NCBI RefSeq assembly: GCF_028769735.1
Contig: NC_088177.1
Coordinates: forward strand, 11,410,599 to 11,474,598
Origin: Zonotrichia leucophrys gambelii
Lineage: Eukaryota > Chordata > Aves > Passeriformes > Passerellidae
Length of the DNA stretch: 64,000 bases
Direction of reading: 5' to 3'
Part shown: piece by piece, positions 47,401 through 58,090 of the stretch
How the letters are laid out: each line of letters begins with the position of its first letter
How positions within the stretch are numbered: position 1 is the first letter of the stretch
Position numbers and translations under genes: made by a program
Notes under the pieces: generated by a model
The model's database searches: none
Seen by the model: the letters and a program-made list of their open reading frames with translations, nothing else
Told to the model about the DNA's origin: nothing

Positions 47401-49070
47401 GTTTGACCAGAGTTTTGCAGAGCAAACAACAAAAACCACAGCTTTGTGGCGGAACACCTTGCTGTCCTGAGCGTTCCACTGGGGTAGCTCAATTCCTCAT
47501 TTCTCTCTTTCTAATGCCTGGGATGCAAAACCCCAGCCTGGCAGGGAGGGAATAACAGCCCAGCTGAAGTGGTGAGAGGATGCTGTGCAGCTGGGAGGGT
47601 GGCAGATATTCCTGTTGGCAGGCTGATGGTTGTAGCAGAGCACAGGGAGAGACAGGCAGTGCTGGTATTGTCAGTGATGGCAGAGCATCATCTGAAATAT
47701 TCAAACAACAGCTGGGGTGTTTTGGCTGTTGCAATCTTGATTGTGTCAGCACAGATAGATTTCTCTCTGTTTTTCCTGGAGAACATAATAGTCAAATGAA
47801 ACCTGGCTAACTACAGCCTTGGGGCTGAGTTGCTGTGCTCTACCTGGGATGTGATTGCAATTTTTGACAGGAAGACTAATGCCTGTTTTATTGTGTATTT
47901 AAATTTGATTTGGGGGTAGAGGGAGAGAACGTTTTATTAAAAAGAGAAGGAGAATAACTTCCTAAAATATTTCCTGTTGCTCCTCAGGCAGGCTGTGGAA
48001 GAGAAGACAGGGAGATCAAGGCAGTGCTTTTCTTTTTCAGGGGGTTTGGGTGCCACAGAAGTGCTTCTGTAATAATTCCAACACCATACTGACGTAGATT
48101 AAACAGGGCAGTGTAAGTAAGGGCTTAAATCAATCCTGCTTCAGCAGTTCAATGAAGCTGGAAGTTAGCACTGGCTAAGTTACACCTACATTTTGCAGGA
48201 ATGTGGTTTAAAATCATGGAGTTCTCCCGCCCGAGCAGCTTGGCTCAGATGAAGGGGTGTGGTGATGCCAATCTCTTGCTCATGAGGTTTGTGGCACTGA
48301 TTTGTTGTGTTCAGTGGCAGCCATGGCAAAAGCCCCTTGGAGCTCCTGATTTCTGAGCACACCTGCCCTCCTGGATGGGCAGAGGGAGCCTGAGATGCTC
48401 CTGGGGGCCACAGGGAGTGTGCCACGTGTCCCTTGGTGTGGTCAGGGATAGTTTTGTGGCTCTGTTCTGCTGTGTGTAAAATAAGGATGGGATTTACATG
48501 TAAAGCCTTGGATAAGTCTTATTTGTCACAGACTGAGCAGAGAGAGGTTATTTCTCCCTTGGAGCTGCAGAGGTCCAAGGTATCTGGTGTTGTCACCACC
48601 CAGTGTAGCTGTACCCAGAGCTGAGCTGCTGAATGAGCTGGGAAAATGCACGGGGATTTCGCAAAACAGCTTTGCAATTTGCTTCTAGTTCTTTTCTTCT
48701 GGAGAGCACCTGGATTAGGAGAGCAAAGTGGGGTTTGGGGCCTTACACACAAATAAACACTTTGCATCAAAGTTACATGTGTGAGATGTGCAGTCTGTAC
48801 ATCAGGGGCTGGCAAACAGCTCAGGATCCCTCTAGCACAGGATTTTAAAATTGTCATCTGAGGCTCCTCTGTGCATTTTGTGAGGAGCTCCATAAAACAC
48901 AAGGGAAAGAAGAGGTTTGCTGTTAACTGACATGCATTTTCTGTGCACAGTTGCAAGCTTTCACTGGGAAATTTCTGGACATCAGAAACTGAAAAAGATT
49001 AAATCTGGTTTTTTTGGTTGCTCTGGCAAACTTCTTATATTGTAAATTCTTGTGAGAGCCCCGGGCATGA
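41487..49070. other. Non-coding stretch with CNE-like segments
   Basis: No gene found in 7.6 kb. The 43010-43260 and 44490-44715 segments, and more weakly 46490-46740, look like conserved non-coding DNA (dense ATTA/TAAT, AATTACAAT and GTGATTCCATG words, no simple repeat). A T-rich then G10 run lies at 43890-43930. Open frames of up to about 145 codons (42.5-42.9, 48.5-49.0 kb) are domainless and have frames opposite. Confidence 0.4.
43890..43930 (+). repeat. G-run/T-run tract, possible G-quadruplex
   Basis: GGGG at 43890-43893, GGGG at 43910-43913 and ten G at 43921-43930 are separated by T-rich loops. The ten-G run could supply two G tracts, so four are available on the plus strand. Loop lengths are long, so stability is doubtful. 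Confidence 0.4.
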
Positions 49071-49371
49071 AGAAAAAAAAATTAAAAAGTTATATATCTA
49101 TATATATATATAGATATCTATCTATCTATATATATCTATATATATAGATATAGATATAGATATATTAAAAATATATAAATATATAAATATATATAATTTA
49201 TATATATGATTTATATATAGATATAATTTTATATATAAAATATATATGTAATTATATATAACGTACACAAAATGAAATTATAATTTTATAATTATGAATG
49301 TATATAATTATAAATTTATAATATATAAAAATAAAACTATATATAATATACAGTTTATATATAATAATAAA
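49071..49371. repeat. 300-bp AT-rich tract with TATAGA units
   Basis: Nearly pure A and T for 300 bp, built from TATATA, TATAGA, ATATAAAT and AATTATA words. Several are self-complementary over 15-30 bases, so cruciform extrusion is possible. Only scattered G and C occur, for example ACGTACAC near 49261. Confidence 0.93.
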
Positions 49372-51058
49372 AGGGAATCATGGGAAAAGTGATACCAACT
49401 TCACAGTTTGGTTTGTATTTGGAGACAGACTGCCTTGGAAATGCACATTTTCAGGAGCTGAACACACATTGGCATCAGCCAAAATTATGGGAGGAATTTT
49501 ATTTTCGGGTGTGTGACGCCTCTGTAGGTGCAGTAAAAATAAAATAAAATAAAAATCCTTTGTGGCTTTACACAGGCAATTTACAGCTCAGTTCAGCACC
49601 AGTTGGGTCACACTCAGGTGGGGAAGAAGCTCTGTCATCCTTGGATTGGTGATTGCCACAGCAGTGCAGGTGGCTCAGCTGCTCTTTGTCTTGGTGTCTT
49701 AGAATTCTTTTTTGTTTTAATGAGAAAAGTTGAATGTGGGTGAGTAGGATGGGAGGACCTTGTGCTGTACTTGCCATTTCTAATTCACTTTCCAGAATTT
49801 TCTCAGGGCAGGGTGACCTTTGGCAGTCTCAAAATGAAGGCGCGTTGAATGATTTCTGAATTTTAATTTTTTTTTTCTATATAATACAGGTGGGTAATAA
49901 ATATAATATTCTGATGGGTAGAGGACTCTCCCAGATATAAGGCATGTGAAGAACACATTGCCTGTTGAGAGCTGCTCTCTGGAGTTTGCTGAGCTTGTCA
50001 GCTACTCCTTGTGTCAGTGTGTCCATGGACTACGGAGGAGCCAGTGGCTGAGGGAGATAAAATAGTTACAGTGCTGAAAATCATAAGGAGAGGAGAAATG
50101 GAGTGTAAACAGCCCTGCAGGCTGTTCCTGTCTGTGCCATGTGCTCCTCCTGTCCCTGCCCTCCTGTTGCAGGTGCTGTGCTCAGAGTGGCAGTGGGAGA
50201 AGCTGTGGCAGTCAGGGATAACAGCAGCAGAAGCTCGACAGTGAACTGCAAACAGAGAGGTGTTTGTGAGTGCATTCACAATGAAAGGTGGGATTTGATC
50301 CCAACTCTCTGCAGATTTGTGTATTCATTATTTCAGCATTTTAAAATCCTGCAGTTCCTCTGTAGATCCTCTTGGACTTAAATTTATGTTAGCTGGGCAT
50401 CAACTAGAGGATTTTTCACCTAAAAAACCCTCAGCAGCAGAGAGTTTCGTGGGTTAGTGAGGAGGATTCAGCTCTTTAGCTGCTCTGAAATCCCTGGGGA
50501 GTCCCGTGGGTGTACAGCCCCAGGTGAGCTTTCTGGAGGCTGGCTGGAAGCTGTCACTCTCCCAGAGCTGGAGCTGTCACGGAGGTGCCACCTGACAGGT
50601 CCAGAAATCAGACATTACCATCCAATTAATAAAACTACTTAGTGACCAGTTTTGGGGGAAATAATTAGATAAATGCTAGGGTTGTTGCTGCAGATGGCAA
50701 AAGGGGTATCCCAGATCTTGCAGGTACAATGGGTTGGGAAAGGGAAGTGACCCCATTTTACATTAATTTTGAGTGTTGAGCTGGGTCTGACTTCTCCACA
50801 TCCACTGACTTCAAGCTGCCTCTCTGCCCTTCTCTTCAGTTGTCAGCTTCTGGCAAAGCTTGTTGAAGTTGCTGTGAATTTCCTTTCTCCCCCTCCAAAA
50901 ATTTTAAGTGCCTTATAAACCAAACTGGGAAACTGGGGTCTGATGTATTTTGTGTGAAAACTGGATGGAGTAAACATTCTCCCTAAACACCTGCTGTTTG
51001 TTTTGCCTGTTGTTTGAAAAGCTGATGGTGGTGTTTTCCCCCAGCCTTTTGTTTTAGA

Positions 51059-51113
51059 AATTATTCTAAATTCTAAATATTATTCTAAATCTAAATTCTA
51101 AAATATTCTAACT
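51059..51113. repeat. ATTCTAAAT simple repeat
   Basis: Short imperfect tandem units of ATTCTAAAT/ATTATTCTAAAT over about 55 bp. Confidence 0.85.
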
Positions 51114-52432
51114 CTTTTGATTTGGGCTGTTGTTGGGGTGATGTACACTTGGTAGAAGTGTGACACTGAAAACTCCTCTCCAGGGTGTCCCCTGCATTCA
51201 GCATTTTTCTTCCATAATAGTGATTAATGAATAGCACAACATTAAATTAGTTCGAGGCTTATTAGCAGAGCTGGTCAAGTGCAAAAAATATTTAAAGGTG
51301 TGTCATCATTCAAGAATCAAATTTAGGGCCGTAAATTGAACTTGTGTTGTCTTTGGAGTTACATGCACCTGCAGGGGCTGGTTCAGCATGAACAGCAGAG
51401 GACAGTCTTATATTCAGAAGGATACAAAGGAAAACAGCAGAAAAATGTCTGTGTGAGTTTTTCCCCCTTCCTTTCTTCCCCATCTCTTACCTTGGGAGCC
51501 TTCAGACTCTCCAATGATTGTGGGCTGTAATTGGAAATTGACTCCCTTGCTTTTAAAATCTTTTCATAAGACTCTCTCCTACTTCATTAAATCATTAAAT
51601 GAGTTTAGCAGGTATTAGTTTTGAGCTTTATTAATTGTGACTTGTTTTTCATTATGAGATAATTGTCAGTCACGAAACATAACTGCTGTAACGTATCTAA
51701 GCAGACAAAAGTTTCCAGGAGGGAGGGAGATAAGAAATGCAGAAAGGTTGCTTGTACAGAAACTTCTTGAATAATAAATCCTTCTTAGAGATATTTAAGC
51801 CTTCCTGAAGATGCCTTCTTTGGTGTTAAACCAGCAGCCTGGAAGCTTCAGGACTTCTGGCTAAAATTTGGTGAAGAAAGCGATGTATTGTTTGGGTTGA
51901 CCATGGATATAACCAGTCCTGCCCTAAGTGGGAAATATTTCCAATTCCAAGCAGGGCAGAGGTATCCAAATTCTTGGAGGCTTTGAAAAATGAGGTTCAC
52001 TCTCCTGGTAGAATGTAAAAGTTTAATAAAGGACAATGGGAAACAAAGATAATAATAAAGCAAAGTTTTAAAGGCATTTAGCCAAGAGCACACCTACTAT
52101 TTTGAAGACACCCTTTACATATTTTTTCTATTGCATCAGCTTATTGCATATTTGTAAACAATTATGCATATTTAAACTAGTTTACATGGTCCAAGAGCTG
52201 TTTAGCATGGCTCCTCCTTGGGTCTGCCTTTTTAAAGCATGCCCATTTTTTGGTTGTGGTTGCAGTCCATTCTTGTTATCACCTCCAGCTTGGGCTTTGG
52301 TCCGTATTTTTGCACACAGGTAGGTGGGTGCTGATAGTTGGCATGTCAGTAGCAGGGGTCTCCATCATATGTTCATTGGGTGTTATCCCAGCCAGGCAGG
52401 CAGTTCAATTATCACCAACATAACTGTATCAG

Positions 52433-52502
52433 CTATTTCACTACTGTGTCTAAGTAGTAAAATATTTCACTATTATTTCACTATTTCACTACTGTGTCTA
52501 AG
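52433..52502. repeat. Direct repeat, 22 bp exact, 48-bp period
   Basis: CTATTTCACTACTGTGTCTA plus AG occurs at 52433-52454 and again at 52481-52502, with smaller TATTTCACTA pieces between them. This is a recent small tandem duplication. Confidence 0.88.
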
Positions 52503-52639
52503 TTTTGTTAACAGCAGAAATAAAAATGATATCTTTATAGCAAAGCTACTTAAACATTATCCTTATAGAATCCATTTTTAATATTTGTGAAAAGCCAGTA
52601 TTATAATAGGTATTTTTAACAGAAGCTCAGTGCATACTG

Positions 52640-53074
52640 TGGAGTGCCAGCCGTGTGAAAGCTGACCTAGAACCGAGGCCAGACAGAGTTAAAGAATAAA
52701 GTGGGGATTTATTAAAAGGCCTCAATGGATCCACCTTGGGCAGCACAGCCCAAAATGGTCACAAAATGGGCAACTGGTCACGGGGTCTCTCACTTTTCTA
52801 AGTTCTGGGCCATTTGCATATTGGAGTTAATTGTCCAATTACAGCTTTAGGTTTTGAATCCCATCCTGCTTGTTTTTCTCTCTTTATTCTGCCATTGTTT
52901 GTGCTCTTGGGCCTGAAATTTGGATCATTTGTCCTTGGTCCCCAGCTAGAGAAGGAATTGTTTTGTCTCCCTGCTCTGTGCAGAGAGCTCACTGTGCCCT
53001 AATATGAAGCCAAGACCCACACACTAAAGCAGCACATAATGTGAAAAATATAAAATCTAAAACTTGAGGCATCA
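52640..53074 (-). mobile_element. LTR, family 2, copy 2, nearly full length
   Basis: On the minus strand it aligns along its length with the LTR at 14348. Shared blocks include the TGAGGCATCA-type edge (TGATGCCTCAAG in sense), the octamer (ATTTGCAT on the plus strand, 52812-52819), GTGAGAGACCCCGTGACCAG, TTTGTGACCATTTTGG, and AATAAATCCCCACTTTATTC. The TATA box is altered to CTTAGAAAAG. The sense 3' end is degraded (TGGAGTGCC instead of TGATGCCC on the plus strand). No 4-bp duplication is clear. About 34 further bases beyond the sense 5' edge (53075-53108) match the neighbour of copy 3, so a little sequence outside the LTR is shared. Confidence 0.85.
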
Positions 53075-53108
53075 CCAAGGGAGAGATTTAGGCCTTCTTT
53101 CAGGCCTG

Positions 53109-56100
53109 GGGCTGCTCATAGCCAAAATTGCTCAGATGTTCAGAGGCTCCATGAGTTGTGTGTGTTCTGTGGGTGCCCCTGAGCATCCCCAGGAGGGCAC
53201 TGGGGTGATGCCCCCTGGGCTCGGGGCTGTCCCTGCCCTGGCACAAGTGAGACTGGCACAGGGAACACGGGGCCTGCCTGCTCTGTGCTGACAACAGCAG
53301 TGCAATTTATCTTCAGCTCTTTTCCCAGAACTTCTGGGAAACAAACTATGCATCATTTTAAAGATGCTTTCATGAAACAATTAGGCTGCATTAAATTATT
53401 TCTACTTTAGTGTGCAGCGCTTTCTCAGCACAGACAGACCTTGATGCACAACTCCAGGGACTGGAGAAAACATCCAAGCTGCATGCACAGTTTGGAACTA
53501 ATGCCTGGTAAATACATTTCGAAGTTTTTTGGGCTAGCAGTTATTAATCTAAATGTAATTCATCCTTCCACTCAGAAGAAATTACACTTGTAATGCCAAC
53601 ATTTGCAAGCAGTACTGAGTGATACTAGTAGCCTCTGAGCACCCATTCTTTATTGAAAATAGATTTGGCATTGCCAGGCAATAAGATAAAATCTTTTCTG
53701 CAGATGATGGCTTCTGGAATATATATAAAAAAATATACAGTTGCTGAGAATCCTGAGAATAAAAGTTATGTGGTCTTTTAAAGGCTGTGTCTTAGAAATG
53801 ACAGCCCTGCTGTGATTCCAGGAGCCTGATATTTCATCTGTTGTTTAATGGGCTAACAGAGTAAAATATCACCCTGTAATGATTTTGAATGTGTGTGGGT
53901 TTCTTTATAGCCTTTCATGGAGACGCAGGCTTCAATTTTGTCCTGGAGAAGCTCCTGATATAAATTGGTAACAGATCAGTAAATCAGGCAGAGCTGCTGG
54001 AGGGAGCTGGTGGGCAGCAGGGAACTTGTTGACTTTGCAGTGAGGCTGGAGTAAACAAATGAACCAAAAACTCCAAACTGGGCAGCTCAAATTCATTTTT
54101 GGAACACTCATAGGGGGATTCACCTGTTAAACTCTTTGTCTCCTGTTCTTTATTGCATTAATGGAAGTGGTTCATTCAGCAAATGTAACCTGAAGCAAAA
54201 GCTATTACAGAGAGCAAATTTCAGAATTGGAGTCTAATCCTGTGTGTGGCAGGACCTTGCTGTAAAACATTCAGCAGGCTGTGTTGGAATGGATGCAGAA
54301 GCAAAGAATTTCCCTGTCACAGACATCATTAATGCAGGGATTATGAGGATTGTCATCTGAAAGCCAGGCATGAGTTGCTGTGAAGGTAGTTAGCATCATA
54401 TTTGGTGTTAGAAAATTACTGTTTTCATCAGGGGATGTGAAGGTGCTCCTTGGCATTGCCCCGTGTTTTGGACAGGAAGAAAAAAGAGAAGAAAGATGAA
54501 AATTTGGTGTAGAAGAGACCTGGGGCAGAGGAATATCACTGTTGTGTGTGTATAAAAAGTACTGCAGAGAAGGACATTGAATGAGTCACGGTCTTAAATA
54601 CCAGCAGGGAGGACAAGAGTCAGGAATTAGGGGGTATCTTTGTAACACTGAGGATGACAAAGCATTGCAATAGATAAAATGGAGAGATCATGTTCTTCAT
54701 CACAGGAAGGTGCTGGGAACAGAAGTGGTTCCAAAGGGCTGTGTGTTTCTCTCAGAGATGCAGCCTGTCTGTGTCAGAAACCTGTAGAGGTAGAGGGGTA
54801 TTAGCTCTGGCTATAAATATAAATATTAAAAAAATTTATATATTATAGCCTGAGCAACATGTGAGTTAGAAAACACTGCTGCTCACTTCAGGCACAGTCT
54901 GTGAAGTGAGAAGCAGTCTCACCATTTTAAAGTTGCTTAAGAGTCACCACAAGTCAGTAAAATAATTTTGAGCTTGTTCTAACGTAGCCAGTGAACATTT
55001 TTAGGTGACAGGATTTACTTCTCCTTCAGCTAGCTGGTGACAGAAGCTGAGTTACTAGGTTAGGATTTTCTAAAAAACCCTCTTGCTTGTAATCTGTTCA
55101 CATTCATAAACAGATGCAGTTTCTTCTTCTTCAAGCTGATATATATCTTTTGCTTACAGCCCAGGAAGAGAAATAGATATTCTCCTGTGTGTGCTTGGAA
55201 AGCTTCTACCACAGATTTCAATTCACTGCACTCAGTGGAGTTCAAGATTGTGCAAAGCCAAACAGCTCTTTTATGGAGTCAATGGAAATGTTGTTTTTTA
55301 GGGCTTTTTTTATCTAGCATCTTCCTAGGCAAAGTTGCCATTTTCCTCTCTGCTTACAAACTGCACCAAAAGCTGAATGTTACGTGCTGGAGTTAATCAA
55401 AAGGCTAAACCTGATGGAGTTCCTGTCATCATCTTCAGCTCTCCCTAAACGATGGAGGCAGCTGGATTTAACTGAGCTGAGAGAGGAGAAGGAAGGAGCA
55501 AATACTGTGTTAGGGTGATTTTCCAAAAGATCTGTGCACCTTGGCAGGCTGATCTGTTTATAATCACCTTGCAAGAGTGCAAAGTGAGCTATCTGGCTGC
55601 AACACCAAAGCCATTAGGAGGGAGGATTATTGTAATGAATGCAGGTTGACACGGAGAGCTCCCCCTTCCAGTCTCTCCTCACAGCAACTGTGAGGGAACC
55701 CCCCAAAATATGTCTGCTTTTGGCTGGCTGTCAAATCCAAAATGAAACACCTGTGTGCAAGATAAATTCATGAGGATGAGTGCTAACTGGTCCTGACCAC
55801 CTGCCAGGCTTTAGGAACTTGCAGTTCTTTGTGTGTGTGGGTATTTATTACCTGTTTGTGATTTGTTTGTTGTTTCTTTTTTCCCTGGATCGTCTGTAGA
55901 AAGGGTCAGGCAGTCTGTGGATATGTTATTTGTGCATAAGGAGGTGTGGCAGGGAATGGGAGTTGTATTCACTCTTTGCTTGTTCATCTTTAATCTGGAT
56001 CCCTCTGCTAATGTTTTAAGCAAGCGCCTGTGGTAGTTTTGGACTTTGCAGCTTCATTTTTTGTTTCAGTGAGCTTGAACTCCCCCTAAAATCTATTCCC

Positions 56101-57223
56101 CCCAGAGGTAACCTGGATGGCCCTCCTCCACACAGAGGGAAGGATTCAAGGTCAAACTTGATGGTACTGCTGCAATTTCTGCCAGTCCCATTAGCATTCA
56201 CAACTAAGACTCTCTTGCATTTCAGTCTCCCAGCAGAAATATATGGGCTCTCCATGAAGAGAGGATTCCATATGCACCGCTTTTGGTGAAATCTGTTTAT
56301 CCTCGCAGTTGGCCAAGAATAAATAAAACAGCCTTATGGTTCCCCTGAGTATACACTATATGCTTCAATTATTGGTGCATTATATTAGGAGCAGATGCTA
56401 CATTCCTCCATATAAAAGGGAAGAAGATTTCTGAACAGTAAAACCAATTTTTTTTTGCTTATGCACTGTAATTATCACCATTTCTTCATTGCAAAGGCAT
56501 CTGTCTGGTGCACCCTCGTGTTGTTACCATTTGCATTACATTTTACTCCTGAAGATAACAGTGGCAGTGGTTGTTAAGGTTGGAGAGAGGATTCTGCTCC
56601 TTTCAAGTACTTTGAACCTTGCCATAGCATGGTTTTTTTTAGCTTGAATTGCTTCAGGCATTTCTTCTGGGCAAGTCAAATTGCCAATTTGCCCTCAAGA
56701 GAGCTGGCATGGATATAGACCTGCTTGCTTAAGGCTCTGTGGTTTGTGCTGCTTGGGAGCTGCCCAGGGCAAGGGGCTGGACAGACAGAGAGCTATGGCA
56801 TCTCCAGACATCATTTGATTTGCTTTTGCTTCTCTTAAATACATCACTACCATGTGTTCTGTCTCTGTAAAGTGCTTTGGTCAAGTGAACCTATGGACTC
56901 ACTTGTTCTCAAACTATTCAACAGAAAGTTTAGAGGGTGCAAAAAACCCCACAAAAGCACTTTTGCTAATATCAGATACCTCCTGTAGACTATGGTATGA
57001 AACAAAATAGATAGCTTTCAATAATTTTTCCAGGCTTCCTTCCTAAAGGACATAAAACTTTCCCTGTAGCTCCAGGATGCAGGAGTGTTATCTCTCCTCT
57101 CAAGTAAAGCTGAACTGAGAACTGCTCTGAAGCTTTGCCTCCCCTTTCATTGTGGGCATTATGATGGTCACACCAAAACAGGCTATTTCAGCTGTCTTGA
57201 ATTCTTGTACTCACAAAACTTTC
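53109..57223. other. Non-coding stretch with CNE-like segment
   Basis: No gene found. 56290-56600 is the strongest conserved-element candidate of this part (TTCAATTATTGGTGCATTATATTAG, split here by rule; also CACTGTAATTATCACC and CATTTGCATTACATTT). The rest looks ordinary. A CA-rich GC patch at 53160-53290 gives short overlapping frames without domains. Confidence 0.45.
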
Positions 57224-57379
57224 CTGAAATTTGTATCAATTGTTCTTGGTCCCCAGCTAGAGAAGGAATTGTCTGCCCATTCCGTGAAGAGAGCTTACCA
57301 TCCCTTGATATGAAACCCAGACCCACACATTAAAGCAGAATAGAATCTGAAAATATAAAAGCTAAAAGCTGTGGCATCA
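57224..57379 (-). mobile_element. LTR fragment, family 2, copy 3
   Basis: About 155 bp matching the sense 5' part of the family 2 LTR: GGTCCCCAGCTAGAGAAGGA, GAAACCCAGACCCACACA and TAAAAGCTGTGGCATCA on the plus strand. The U3 promoter and 3' half are missing. Beyond the LTR edge, 57380-57411 matches 53075-53108 next to copy 2. Confidence 0.85.
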
Positions 57380-57411
57380 CCAAGGGAGACTTAGGCCTTT
57401 TTTCAGGCCTG

Positions 57412-57660
57412 AAAGAAGCTTCAGCAGACTTCTAGGTGATATATTCTGGCCCTTAGGAGATCAGCCCTTGCTAATTTTTCACCTGCGTCCGCTGTGAAAT
57501 CGAAGGTATTGCTTACCATTTGATTTTATCCCTGTTGCCTTTGGCAGATTGAGCCTTGCTGGAACGGGATGGTGCTTTCCCTCCTGTTGAATGCACAACT
57601 GCATCCTGTTCTGCATCTCTGAGAGCTGCTGTGACAGGGGCAGAAGGAGGGCTTGAGTGT
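57412..57660. other. Non-coding spacer
   Basis: Apparently unique sequence leading into the tandem duplication. Nothing recognised. Confidence 0.4.
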
Positions 57661-58090
57661 GTGAGTGGCCACAGCCTCTCCCATAATCACCACATGAATG
57701 TGGCTGTCCTGAAAAGCTCTTATGAATTGTTTTTAGGGTGTTTCACCCTAATTCTTGCCTTCCTGCAGCATCTAGTCCTGCCCAGGAGGCTGGCAAACAG
57801 CAGAGCCCTCCTTGGTGGCAGCAGGAATTGTAGTAGGCCCCAAGGTGTGTTTATCCAGTCCGGTCTCAGGGGGCTCAAGGATGTGAGTGGCCATAGCCTC
57901 TCCCATAATAGCCACATGAATGTGACTGTCCTGAAAAAGCTCTTATGAATCATTTTTAGGGTGTTTTACCCCAGTTCTTGCCTTCCTGCAGCGTTCAGTC
58001 CTGCCCAGGAGGCTGGCAAACAGCAGAGCCCTCCTTGGTGGCAGCAGTGGCAGGAACAGTAGCAGGCCCCCGAGGTGTGTTTATCCAGCT
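57661..58090. repeat. Local tandem duplication, two ~222/208-bp units
   Basis: GTGAGTGGCCA(C/T)AGCCTCTCCC starts at 57661 and again at 57883. Shared blocks are CACATGAATGTG, CTGTCCTGAAAA, TTCTTGCCTTCCTGCAGC, CAGTCCTGCCCAGGAGGCTG, GAGCCCTCCTTGGTGGCAGC and AGGTGTGTTTATCCAG. Identity is roughly nine bases in ten by eye. Unit 2 carries a small GTGGCAG-type insertion. It matches no mobile element I know. A long open frame across it is broken after the second CTGAAAAAGCTCTTATGA and is not a gene. Confidence 0.93.

Larger units (their letters stand above)
49372..52639. other. Non-coding stretch with small repeats
   Basis: No gene recognised. 51540-51715 has conserved-element texture (ATTAAATCATTAAATGAG, TTTATTAATTGTGAC). 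Two small repeats inside are listed separately. Confidence 0.45.

Noticed and set aside
57556..57948. 130-codon frame crossing the 222-bp duplication
   Set aside because: It repeats only because the DNA is duplicated, ends in unit 2 and has no domain.
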